The notes: generated from the sequence alone by a model not told the origin. Counted from the stretch's first letter, positions 1 to 6,523 are shown. The stretch is DNA of 7,530 bases from Acidimicrobiia bacterium (GCA_009377735.1 WHTL01000192.1:1-7530), one strand, 5' to 3'. A program made the numbers and translations.

Positions 1-1
1 C

Positions 2-358
2 CGACCCGACCTGGTTTCCAAGGAGGTCATGGAGGCGCATCTGGAGGTAGCAGAAGCACGAATCGATGACCCCGACTTCGAGTCGGCAATACGCAGAGCC
101 GCGGTAAGTCTGGTCGCCCTGCTATCGAACAGACGTCTTCTCGATCGGCACATAGCTGCGATAGAGGCGCCCACCCTTATTATCCATGGCGATGGCGACC
201 GCTTGGTGAGCTTCCGAAACTCGGTCCGGGCCACCTCCATCAACCCCGACTGGAGGTTAGAGATCCTCCAAGGGGTCGGCCACCTCCCCATGTTGGAGAC
301 CCCGGAGACAACGAAGGCGATCGTCGCCGACTGGGCAGCCGGGCTCCCCTCTGTTTAA
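2..358 (+). CDS. Alpha/beta-hydrolase, C-terminal part (5' end cut by window edge)
   Basis: The frame is open from base 2 to a TAA at 356-358, giving 118 visible residues. The N-terminal half, with the nucleophile elbow (usually GxSxG), lies outside the window. Visible are two landmarks of the fold. One is a strand/turn PTLIIHGDGDRLV, whose second Asp after HG (codon 197-199) is the expected catalytic acid. The other is GVGHLPMLETPE, whose His (codon 281-283) is the expected catalytic base. The ending 'xTxxIVADWAAGL' is the usual last helix of this family. The enzyme is probably a soluble hydrolase of the esterase/haloperoxidase-like group; the substrate cannot be told. An ATG at 29 preceded by AAGGAGG looks like a start but is only 2 bases from it, and the hydrolase sequence continues upstream, so I treat it as internal. 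The gene converges with the HAD gene and ends at a hairpin. Confidence 0.85.
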   Translation, partial: RPDLVSKEVMEAHLEVAEARIDDPDFESAIRRAAVSLVALLSNRRLLDRHIAAIEAPTLIIHGDGDRLVSFRNSVRATSINPDWRLEILQGVGHLPMLETPETTKAIVADWAAGLPSV

Positions 359-393
359 TTGTTCCCCCACCTGCGTGGGGAAAGAATTGTTTT
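357..393 (+). terminator. Hairpin between convergent genes; probable terminator, CRISPR-repeat-like
   Basis: The inner stem is CCCCAC (365-370) with GTGGGG (375-380) around the loop CTGC. With one bulged C it extends by TT (362-363) against AA (381-382), and further by AATT (357-360) against AATT (385-388). It is followed by TTGTTTT (387-393), a short T-rich run on the + strand. It overlaps the stop codon of the alpha/beta-hydrolase gene and ends just at the stop of the convergent HAD gene, where a terminator is expected. The - strand side has no good T tract, so it fits the + strand transcript best. The core GTTCCCC...GTGGGGA also resembles a single type I-E CRISPR repeat, but there is no second copy. 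Confidence 0.55.
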
Positions 394-1022
394 CACAGAA
401 GGTCGGGGAGCTTTCGGATATCGTCGATGATGTGGTGGGCTTCGCCGAGCCTCTCGCGGGGCACGAGACCGGAGTCGTAGCCGATCACCTCCATGTGCGC
501 TGCAATACCGGCAGCGACACCATGGGGACTGTCCTCAACGACCACACATCTGGCTGGCTCGACATCCATCCTCGCCGCGGCATGTAGGAAGAGATCGGGT
601 GCCGGTTTCCCTGCGGCGACTTCTGTGGCGCTGAACATGGCATCCTCGAATCTGTCGAGGAGACCAGTGATACCGAGGGTATGACGCATCTTGTGGTGGG
701 TCCCGCTGGAGGCGACGCAGTAGGGGGTGTTGAGGGCATCGAGCACCTCAACGATTCCATCCACAGGAACCAATTCCCTTTGGAGGCGTTGGTAGGTTGC
801 GTCACGGAGCGACTCGACCCACCCCGACGGAAGCGGGCGTTCAATATGGTCCTCGATGGCGGCCAGGAAGTCGGCATCACTCACACCGATGAATCTTTCG
901 GCGATCTCTTTGGGTGTCAGGGGCCAGCCGATCTTGGCAAAGGCAAGGGACTCCACCTCCACTGTGAGGCGTTCGGAGTCGACGAGCACACCGTCACAGT
1001 CGAAGATCACCAACCCAGTCAT
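393..1022 (-). CDS. HAD-superfamily hydrolase (beta-phosphoglucomutase/phosphatase-like, subfamily IA)
   Basis: A 209-residue cytosolic protein with all four HAD motifs. Motif I is FDCDGVLVDSE at 7-17, with nucleophile Asp8 and general acid/base Asp10. Motif II is VASSG with Ser105. Motif III is GKPAPDLF with Lys139. Motif IV is VVVEDSPHGVAAG with Glu163-Asp164 as Mg2+ ligands. Between motifs I and II lies a helical cap of about 70 residues, typical of the C1-capped group that includes phosphoglycolate phosphatase, beta-phosphoglucomutase and sugar-phosphate phosphatases. The length is normal and the protein looks complete. The substrate cannot be assigned from sequence alone; FDCDGVLVDSE and EDSPHGVAAG are generic. 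The ATG at 1022 starts directly before motif I. There is no Shine-Dalgarno, but a TACCGT box lies 6 bases upstream, suggesting a leaderless message. It is divergent from kup and convergent with the alpha/beta-hydrolase gene. Confidence 0.93.
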   Translation of the reverse strand: MTGLVIFDCDGVLVDSERLTVEVESLAFAKIGWPLTPKEIAERFIGVSDADFLAAIEDHIERPLPSGWVESLRDATYQRLQRELVPVDGIVEVLDALNTPYCVASSGTHHKMRHTLGITGLLDRFEDAMFSATEVAAGKPAPDLFLHAAARMDVEPARCVVVEDSPHGVAAGIAAHMEVIGYDSGLVPRERLGEAHHIIDDIRKLPDLL

Positions 1023-1028
1023 CGTGAG

Positions 1029-1034
1029 ACGGTA
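1029..1034 (-). promoter_or_regulatory. Putative -10 box (TACCGT) for the HAD gene, leaderless type
   Basis: Read on the - strand, TACCGT fits the TANNNT pattern of -10 elements and lies 6 bases before the ATG at 1022. Transcription would therefore begin at or next to the start codon. No Shine-Dalgarno is seen before that ATG and no clear -35 hexamer is visible. The call is inferred from pattern and position only. Confidence 0.4.
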
Positions 1035-1037
1035 AAA

Positions 1038-1051
1038 CGACCGAAGGGTCG
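1038..1051. repeat. Short inverted repeat in the divergent promoter spacer
   Basis: CGACC (1038-1042) and GGTCG (1047-1051) form a perfect 5-bp inverted repeat around GAAG. It lies between the two putative -10 boxes, in the -35 region of kup and just upstream of the HAD box. It could be a small operator or a chance palindrome; the arms are short. Confidence 0.35.
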
Positions 1052-1058
1052 AGTGTGG

Positions 1059-1064
1059 TAGCCT
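1059..1064 (+). promoter_or_regulatory. Putative -10 box (TAGCCT) for kup, leaderless type
   Basis: TAGCCT fits TANNNT and ends 9 bases before the kup ATG at 1074. The bases between (CCTCCTGCGGTC region) hold no Shine-Dalgarno on this strand. This supports a leaderless or nearly leaderless transcript. No recognisable -35 is present. The call is inferred from pattern and spacing. Confidence 0.4.
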
Positions 1065-1073
1065 CCTGCGGTC

Positions 1074-2996
1074 ATGGCGAATGAGTCTTCTTCGGCGCGC
1101 CCAAAGGGCAAGTCACCCGACAACCACGAGGTCCCTTCGGGCAGCAGGCTAGTTCTACTGACCCTTGGCGCGGTTGGCATCGTCTTTGGTGACATCGGAA
1201 CCAGCGTCCTCTACGCATTCCGGGAGTCTTTCCATGGCCACGGGCTTGTTGCAAATCATGACAACGTCCTTGGCGTGCTTTCGCTCATTCTTTGGTCGCT
1301 CATCATTGTCATCGCCATCAAGTACCTCATCTTTGTGCTTCGTGCCGACTACGACGGCGAAGGCGGCATCCTGGCCCTAACCGCGCTGGTCTCACCGCGC
1401 AACCTCCCCAGGAATGGTGCACGCTGGCTACTCGTCATGGTCGGTATTTTTGGAACGGCGCTGCTTTATGGCGATGGAATGATCACCCCGGCCATCTCGG
1501 TCTTGAGTGCAGTGGAGGGTCTGCAGGTCGCCACCCCCTTCTTCGAGCCCTACATTCTTCCGATTACCATCGCCATCCTGGTGGGGCTCTTTGCCATTCA
1601 GAGTCGGGGTACGACCGGAATCGGACGGATTTTCGGACCGATCATGGTGGTTTGGTTCAGTGTTCTGGCGGTTTTGGGTGTGCGATGGATTGTGCGGGAG
1701 CCCAGCGTACTGGCAGCCTTCAACCCACTCCACGGTTTCGGCTTCTTTATCGATAACGGGGTTGCAGGGTTTCTGGTCCTCGGCTCGGTCTTCCTGGTGG
1801 TCACTGGCGGAGAGGCCCTCTATGCCGACATGGGTCATTTCGGCACTCGGCCCATCCGGCTTGCGTGGTTCGTCCTGGTCTTCCCGGCTCTGATGCTCAA
1901 CTACCTCGGGCAGGGGGCCCTAATCCTGACGAATCCCACCGCTGCCGAGAATCCGTTCTATCTGATGACACCCGACTGGGCACTTTATCCCATGGTCGTT
2001 CTGGCAACGGCGGCCACCGTGATCGCCTCCCAGGCATTGATATCAGGGGTGTTTTCCCTCACCCGACAAGCGGTACAGCTTGGTTATGCGCCACGGACCG
2101 CCATCGTCCATACCTCGGAAGAAGAGTCCGGCCAGATTTACATTCCCGGTATCAACTGGCTGATGATGGTGGCCTGTGTTGGTCTGGTCATCGGATTCCG
2201 CAGTTCTAGCAACCTGGCTGCAGCGTATGGTGTCGCGGTTACCGCCACGATGGTGATCACCTCCGTGCTGTTCTCTGTTGTTCTCCGCGAGCGTTGGCGC
2301 TGGTCGCCCGCCCTCAGCGTTGCCGTTACGGGCTTTTTCCTGGTGATCGATCTTGGGTTCTTCGGTGCAAATATGGTCAAGATCCCAGACGGAGGTTGGT
2401 TCCCACTGGTGGTGGCTGCAGGGGTCTTCCTCCTCTTCACCACGTGGAAGAGTGGTCGACGGATACTGGGCGAGCGTATTCGCGAGGCTGCTCCGTCCCT
2501 GCAGAACTTCCTGGAGGGTATCCGCGAATCGCATCCCACCCGTGTGCCCAGCCAAGCCGTATACATGTACGGAAATCCACGTGGTGCTCCTCCAGCCCTC
2601 ATCAACAACCTCAAGCACAACCACGTCATACATGAGCGGGTCCTCGTCGTTTCGGTTCGCACCGAGGAGCGGCCCCGCGTAAAGCCAGCGGACCGATACG
2701 AGGTTTCCCCGATGGGTGATGGCTTCTACCGGATTACCTTGCACCATGGGTTCATGCAGGATGCCAATGTGCCGGCCATGCTGATGCATGTCGAGATCGA
2801 GGGCGAGCGAGTTGATATCGACAAGGTCAGTTACTTCATGGGTCGGGAGACGCTGTTACCGACGGATCGCCCCGGTATGAGGCTTTGGCGAGAACGGCTC
2901 TTTGCCTTGATGGCGCGCAACGCCACGAACGCCGGTGAATTCTTCCATCTTCCACCCGACCGGGTAGTCGAGGTCGGTTTCCACGTCGAACTGTGA
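1074..2996 (+). CDS. kup: KUP-family potassium uptake protein
   Basis: A 640-residue integral membrane K+ transporter of the KUP/HAK/KT family, taken to work as a K+/H+ symporter; E. coli Kup is 622 residues. After a hydrophilic N-terminus of about 25 residues comes the first membrane helix with the family signature GDIGTSVLYAFRE (39-51). Asp40 and Tyr47 match residues implicated in ion binding. Further hallmarks are YGDGMITPAISVLSAVEG from about residue 132 and TGGEALYADMGHFG from about 244. Hydrophobic segments run to about residue 458, consistent with 12 transmembrane helices. The C-terminal cytosolic domain of about 180 residues holds the conserved LINNLKHNHVIHERV and the usual ending VVEVGFHVEL, so the gene is intact. 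One oddity is Val45 where most relatives have Pro (GDIGTSPLY). The ATG has no Shine-Dalgarno but a TAGCCT box lies close upstream. The stop overlaps the start of the downstream methyltransferase gene. Confidence 0.97.
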   Translation: MANESSSARPKGKSPDNHEVPSGSRLVLLTLGAVGIVFGDIGTSVLYAFRESFHGHGLVANHDNVLGVLSLILWSLIIVIAIKYLIFVLRADYDGEGGILALTALVSPRNLPRNGARWLLVMVGIFGTALLYGDGMITPAISVLSAVEGLQVATPFFEPYILPITIAILVGLFAIQSRGTTGIGRIFGPIMVVWFSVLAVLGVRWIVREPSVLAAFNPLHGFGFFIDNGVAGFLVLGSVFLVVTGGEALYADMGHFGTRPIRLAWFVLVFPALMLNYLGQGALILTNPTAAENPFYLMTPDWALYPMVVLATAATVIASQALISGVFSLTRQAVQLGYAPRTAIVHTSEEESGQIYIPGINWLMMVACVGLVIGFRSSSNLAAAYGVAVTATMVITSVLFSVVLRERWRWSPALSVAVTGFFLVIDLGFFGANMVKIPDGGWFPLVVAAGVFLLFTTWKSGRRILGERIREAAPSLQNFLEGIRESHPTRVPSQAVYMYGNPRGAPPALINNLKHNHVIHERVLVVSVRTEERPRVKPADRYEVSPMGDGFYRITLHHGFMQDANVPAMLMHVEIEGERVDIDKVSYFMGRETLLPTDRPGMRLWRERLFALMARNATNAGEFFHLPPDRVVEVGFHVEL

Positions 2997-3577
2997 ATCG
3001 GCTGACGCCCGAAGACTGGTCATTTCGTTATCGACGATCCGACACGCCGTGGGATATGGGCAGGGCGAACCCGCTCCTCTCGGACCTACTCGCAGAGGAT
3101 CCGGGTCTAGGAAAGGAGAATCCCGGACGAGTGTTCGTCCCCGGATGCGGGAGCGGCTGGGATGCGTCGGTCTTCCATACAGCCGGGTGGGACGTCGTAG
3201 CCGTTGACATGGCGTCAGGTGCCATCGAAGAGGCACAGAAACTGGTGCCATCGGCGGTAGTAGGCGACGCCCTTCGTTGGACCGACGAGCCGTTCCGCGT
3301 CGTATTCGACCACACCTTCTTTTGTGCGCTTGCCCCGGACGACCGTCCGGAGTTCGGCAAGATGGCAGATCGTGTGTTGGGCGACGATGGCCGTGTTGTC
3401 TCGGTCGTCTTCCCCATCGGCAGGTCACTCGAGAAAGGTGGCCCTCCATATGGGATGTCCCCAGAGGCGGTCGATGAGGTGCTGGGGGATGGGTTCGTGC
3501 GGATCAGCACCGGTCCGGAAGCCACCATCGGCCGACGCTCGTGGCCCCATAAGCTCTGTATCTGGGAGAGGTCCTAA
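2993..3577 (+). CDS. SAM-dependent methyltransferase, TPMT/HOL-like (PF05724 type)
   Basis: A 194-residue cytosolic class I methyltransferase. The N-terminus carries the WSFRYRRSDTPWDMGRANPLL block (residues 9-29; Trp20 and Asp21), typical of the thiopurine S-methyltransferase and plant HOL (halide/thiol methyltransferase) group. The SAM-binding glycine loop is VFVPGCGSGWD (47-57), with acidic Asp72 at the end of the second strand (VVAVDM). The family block FDHTFFCAL (105-113) follows, then a GGPPYGMSPE segment before the C-terminal strands. Relatives methylate thiols, halides, thiocyanate or other small nucleophiles; the acceptor here is unknown. The start is GTG at 2993, whose last two bases plus the next form part of the kup stop (GTGA overlap). 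No separate Shine-Dalgarno is near, so translation is probably coupled to kup. It ends 5 bp from the convergent dppF gene. Confidence 0.9.
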   Translation: MNRLTPEDWSFRYRRSDTPWDMGRANPLLSDLLAEDPGLGKENPGRVFVPGCGSGWDASVFHTAGWDVVAVDMASGAIEEAQKLVPSAVVGDALRWTDEPFRVVFDHTFFCALAPDDRPEFGKMADRVLGDDGRVVSVVFPIGRSLEKGGPPYGMSPEAVDEVLGDGFVRISTGPEATIGRRSWPHKLCIWERS

Positions 3578-3605
3578 GGCCCTCAAGGCCGGGCGTACTC
3601 GCCCG
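3578..3605. other. Tight convergent gene junction with two small stem-loops
   Basis: The methyltransferase stop (3577) and the dppF stop (3583) leave only 5 bp. Across the junction GGCC (3578-3581) can pair with GGCC (3587-3590) around CTCAA. Next to it CGGGCG (3590-3595) pairs with CGCCCG (3600-3605) around TACT, inside the last codons of dppF. Neither is followed by a T tract, so an intrinsic terminator is not well supported. The two transcripts probably overlap at their 3' ends. Confidence 0.35.
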
Positions 3606-4593
3606 CCCTGAGAAGGCATGCAGCCCGGTGGTAGACGCCGTCGGTGGGGACATCCATCAACTCCGGATCCTCTACATTGCACCAACCCTCGCGGGCGATG
3701 GGACATCTCGGGTGGAAGCGGCAACCCGCGGGTGGGTTGAGCGGAGACGGGATTTCGCCCTGGAGGACCATACGCTCTTTTCGGCGTCTCGGGTCGGGGA
3801 CCGGGATCGCTGAGAGCAGTGCCTCCGTGTAAGGATGCGCCGGGTTCTCATAGAGGGTGTCGCGGTCGGTGATCTCGACGATCCGACCGAGGTACATCAC
3901 CGCCACCCGGTCGGAGATGTGCTCCACTACGGCCAGATTGTGGGCGATGAACAACAGGGTCAGATCCAACTCCGACTGCAGTTCCCGCAGCAGGTTGAGG
4001 ACCTGTGCCTGGACCGAGACATCCAATGCCGAAACAGGCTCGTCGGCTATCACGAACCGAGGTTTTAGGATGAGGGCGCGGGCGATACCGATACGCTGAC
4101 GTTGCCCCCCAGAGAACTCGTGTGGGTAGCGGTCGGCTTGGGATCTCTTGAGGCCAACCAGCTCCAACATCTCACCTACGCGGGTGCGAATCTCATCTTT
4201 GTCGCCGATCCCATGGATCCTTAGCCCTTCGGCTATGGAGTTGCCGACCTGACTTCGAGGGTCGAGACTCCCATAGGGGTCCTGGAAGATTATCTGGACA
4301 TTCTGACGGAACGCTTCCAACTTGTTCCTATTGGCGTGGGTGACGTCCTCACCGTCGAAGACGATCGAGCCGGACGTCGGTTCCAGGAGACGAACGAGCA
4401 TCCGCCCCAACGTCGTCTTACCGCATCCGGACTCTCCCACCAGACCGAGGGTCTCCCCCCGATGTATGACGAGGTCAACCCCGGCGACGGCCTGGACATT
4501 GGCGACGGTTCTCCGCAGGATTCCACCCTTCACGGGGAAATCCTTGGTGAGACCGGAGACATTGACGAGCGCTTCCACGGATGGAGCGGTCAC
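3583..4593 (-). CDS. dppF: Peptide-type ABC importer, ATP-binding protein (OppF/DppF-like)
   Basis: A 336-residue cytosolic ATPase, one of the two nucleotide-binding subunits of a peptide/dipeptide/nickel-class importer. The Walker A motif is GESGCGKT (53-60), the Q-loop is IIFQDP (Gln104), the signature is FSGGQ (160-164), Walker B is FVIADEP (180-186) with catalytic Glu185, and the H-loop is IAHN (His218). The C-terminal oligopeptide extension is present (NPAHPYTEALL, then GCRFHPRCP). It holds four cysteines, Cys291, 297, 305 and 326, in the arrangement that binds an iron-sulfur cluster in some family members. I chose the GTG at 4593, which overlaps the dppD stop as GTGA, over an ATG 21 codons upstream whose extra Gly-rich residues are not family-like. 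The symbol is positional; the true substrate (oligopeptide, dipeptide or other) is not determined. It is the last gene of the operon. Confidence 0.95.
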   Translation of the reverse strand: MTAPSVEALVNVSGLTKDFPVKGGILRRTVANVQAVAGVDLVIHRGETLGLVGESGCGKTTLGRMLVRLLEPTSGSIVFDGEDVTHANRNKLEAFRQNVQIIFQDPYGSLDPRSQVGNSIAEGLRIHGIGDKDEIRTRVGEMLELVGLKRSQADRYPHEFSGGQRQRIGIARALILKPRFVIADEPVSALDVSVQAQVLNLLRELQSELDLTLLFIAHNLAVVEHISDRVAVMYLGRIVEITDRDTLYENPAHPYTEALLSAIPVPDPRRRKERMVLQGEIPSPLNPPAGCRFHPRCPIAREGWCNVEDPELMDVPTDGVYHRAACLLRAGEYARP

Positions 4594-5618
4594 GTGTCCA
4601 CCACCGCCCCCTCGGAGCGGTATCTCTCCACGTCCTCCGGTGTGTGGTAGAGCCAACAGCGCACCTTGTGGCCCTCATCGACGGGGAGGAGCTGGGGATC
4701 GTCGGTGAGAGAAATCTCCAAATCGTTCTCGACTCGGACCGCACACCGATCGGCGAAGCGACAACCCTGAGGGATGTCGACCAGACTGGGGACGACACCC
4801 GGGATCGTGTCGAGTTCGTCCCTTACGTCGCCTAACACCGGGATCGACCCGAGCAACCCCTGTGTGTATGGATGTTTCGGATCCTCGAAGATGGTGTTGA
4901 CGTCCGACTCCTCGACGATCTGTCCGGCGTACATCACGGCAACACGGTCTGCCATCTCGGCCACCACGCCCAGATCGTGGGTTATCAGGATCACTGCGGT
5001 GTTGGTCTCGCTTACGAGCTCTGAAATGAGATCGAGGATCTGTGCCTGGATGGTGACGTCTAGTGCGGTGGTGGGCTCGTCGGCGATTAGGAGGTCTGGT
5101 TCGCATGCCAGCGCCATTGCAATCATCACCCGCTGTGCCATCCCTCCCGAGAGCTCGTGGGGATAGGAGCGCGCCCGCCGTGCCGGATCGGGGATACCGA
5201 CACGCTCAAGCATCTCGATGGCCTTCTCCTCCTCGACCTCGTCGGACCAGTCTCGATGCAATTCGTAAACCTCGGAAATCTGATCACCGGCACGGAAGAC
5301 AGGGTTGAGCGAGGAGCTCGGTTGCTGGAAGATCATCGAGATGCGGTTACCGCGCAGACGCGCCAGTCGCTTCTGGGAGAGACTGGTGAGGTCGACACCG
5401 TCGAAGACGACCTCTCCCTCGACGATCTCTCCCGGGTAGGGAACCAGACCGAGGATCGAGAGTGAGGTCACAGACTTTCCGCAACCCGACTCGCCGACCA
5501 CTCCAAGAACCTCACCGGGCTTCACCGCTAGATCGACACCATCCACTGCCTGGACCACCCCGTCGCGGGTCTTGAAATGGGTTTTGAGACCCTTAACTTC
5601 CAGCAGGTTCTCACTCAT
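4590..5618 (-). CDS. dppD: Peptide-type ABC importer, ATP-binding protein (OppD/DppD-like)
   Basis: A 342-residue cytosolic ATPase paralogous to the DppF-like subunit, with which it should form the heterodimeric motor. The Walker A motif is GESGCGKS (42-49), the Q-loop is IFQQP (Gln98), the signature is LSGGM (156-160), Walker B is LLIADEP (176-182) with Glu181, the D-loop is TALD, and the H-loop is ITHD (His214). The C-terminal extension has HPYTQGLLGSIP and GCRFADRC. Of the usual four cysteines only three are seen (286, 292, 321); the third position of the motif is not Cys. The ATG at 5618 was chosen because it overlaps the dppC stop as ATGA and gives the standard N-terminus MSENLLEVKGLKTHF. 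The open frame continues about 97 codons further, but that stretch is antisense-like noise over dppC. No Shine-Dalgarno is seen, so coupling to dppC is likely. Confidence 0.95.
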   Translation of the reverse strand: MSENLLEVKGLKTHFKTRDGVVQAVDGVDLAVKPGEVLGVVGESGCGKSVTSLSILGLVPYPGEIVEGEVVFDGVDLTSLSQKRLARLRGNRISMIFQQPSSSLNPVFRAGDQISEVYELHRDWSDEVEEEKAIEMLERVGIPDPARRARSYPHELSGGMAQRVMIAMALACEPDLLIADEPTTALDVTIQAQILDLISELVSETNTAVILITHDLGVVAEMADRVAVMYAGQIVEESDVNTIFEDPKHPYTQGLLGSIPVLGDVRDELDTIPGVVPSLVDIPQGCRFADRCAVRVENDLEISLTDDPQLLPVDEGHKVRCWLYHTPEDVERYRSEGAVVDT

Positions 5619-6523
5619 TCGTTGAGCGAGGGATCGAGGGCGTCGCGGAGACCGTCGCCGAGCAGGTTGAATCCCAAGACGGTGAACATGATGGCAAGAC
5701 CGGGGAAGATGACCAGATGGGGGAAGGTGAAGATCAATGCCCGCTCCTGGGCTAGCGTCGCCCCCCACTCCGGTGTTGGTGGCTGGGCACCCAGACCGAG
5801 GAACGACAGTGCGGCAGCCTCGAGGATGGCATTGGCGATACCGAGTGTGCCCAGTACCACCAGGGGTGTCAACGCGTTGGGAAGGACCCGGGTGCGTAGG
5901 ATTCGCCAAGGTGAAGCCCCCAGCGCCTCGGAGGCGGAGACGTAGTCGATCTCCCGTATCGACAACACCGACGAGCGCATCACGCGTGCGTACTGGGGCA
6001 AGGTGACAATCGCGATGGCCAACAGGGTGTTTCTTATCCCCGGACCGAGTATGAAGACGATGGCGATAGCCAGGATCAGTGCGGGGAATCCGAGAATGAC
6101 ATCCATGATGCGCATCAGGATATTGTCGACCCAGCCCCCGAAATACCCCGCGATGGCGCCTATCCCCGCACCAACGAGGATGGCGAGGAGAACGGTGGTG
6201 AAGCCCAATGGCAGGCTCACCCGCGCCCCATAGACGATGCGGCTGAACTGATCGCGGGCATTGGAGTCGAGGCCGAGGATGTGCTCTGCCGAAGGTGGAT
6301 CCCTCCGTTGCACATCTTCGATCTGGTTCAGGGGCTGCAGAGGGTCATAGGGGGCTATGACAGGGGCCAGGAGAGCCACCAGAGCGATGGTGACCACGAT
6401 GAAGAGGCCAACGACCCCGAGTTTGCGACGGAGGAAGCGACGCAGAGTGAGACGCCACACGGACGTCGGCTGGTCGAGGAGCTCATCGGGCTCGGTTAGG
6501 GGTACCGCCACGCCCTCCGTCAT
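5615..6523 (-). CDS. dppC: Peptide-type ABC importer, permease (OppC/DppC-like)
   Basis: A 302-residue inner-membrane permease, the second of the pair. A cytosolic N-terminus of about 35 residues with an Arg-rich patch (RRFLRRKLG) precedes the first helix (about 36-57). This is followed by the OppC-type segment APYDPL, a periplasmic stretch with HILGLDSNARDQFSR (81-95) and the YGARVSL entry into the core. Core helices follow, then the EAA loop EALGASPWRILRTRVLPN (199-216) that docks on the ATPase subunits, and the end LGDGLRDALDPSLNE, standard for DppC. In the periplasmic block most relatives have LGTDxxGRD; here it is LGLDSNARD, a small deviation. The ATG at 6523 overlaps the dppB stop as ATGA, no Shine-Dalgarno precedes it, and the stop overlaps the dppD start in the same way. 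Confidence 0.95.
   Translation of the reverse strand: MTEGVAVPLTEPDELLDQPTSVWRLTLRRFLRRKLGVVGLFIVVTIALVALLAPVIAPYDPLQPLNQIEDVQRRDPPSAEHILGLDSNARDQFSRIVYGARVSLPLGFTTVLLAILVGAGIGAIAGYFGGWVDNILMRIMDVILGFPALILAIAIVFILGPGIRNTLLAIAIVTLPQYARVMRSSVLSIREIDYVSASEALGASPWRILRTRVLPNALTPLVVLGTLGIANAILEAAALSFLGLGAQPPTPEWGATLAQERALIFTFPHLVIFPGLAIMFTVLGFNLLGDGLRDALDPSLNE

Noticed and set aside
20..31. AAGGAGG followed by ATG at 29, looking like a ribosome site and gene start inside the alpha/beta-hydrolase fragment.
   Set aside because: Spacing from AGGAGG to ATG is only 2 bases, and the same frame is open to the left edge with hydrolase-like context, so the ATG is most likely internal.
357..393. A CRISPR array.
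   Set aside because: Only a single repeat-like unit is present, with no second copy, spacers or cas genes; noted as a hairpin instead.
2043..2789. 248-codon open frame on the - strand opposite kup.
   Set aside because: Its composition (His/Arg/Asn-rich, no recognisable domain) is that of an antisense shadow of a GC-rich gene, and kup on the other strand is unambiguous.
2856..3528. Open frames on the - strand opposite the kup end and the methyltransferase gene.
   Set aside because: Arg/Pro/Ser-rich translations without motifs; they are shadows of the + strand genes.
4594..4656. Upstream ATG for dppF, adding 21 residues.
   Set aside because: The added Gly-rich segment overlaps the end of dppD and is not family-like; GTG at 4593 gives the usual N-terminus and the same 4-base overlap as its neighbours.
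5619..5909. N-terminal extension of the dppD frame upstream of the ATG at 5618.
   Set aside because: It lies wholly over dppC coding sequence, shows no family similarity, and the ATGA overlap plus the standard N-terminus favour 5618.
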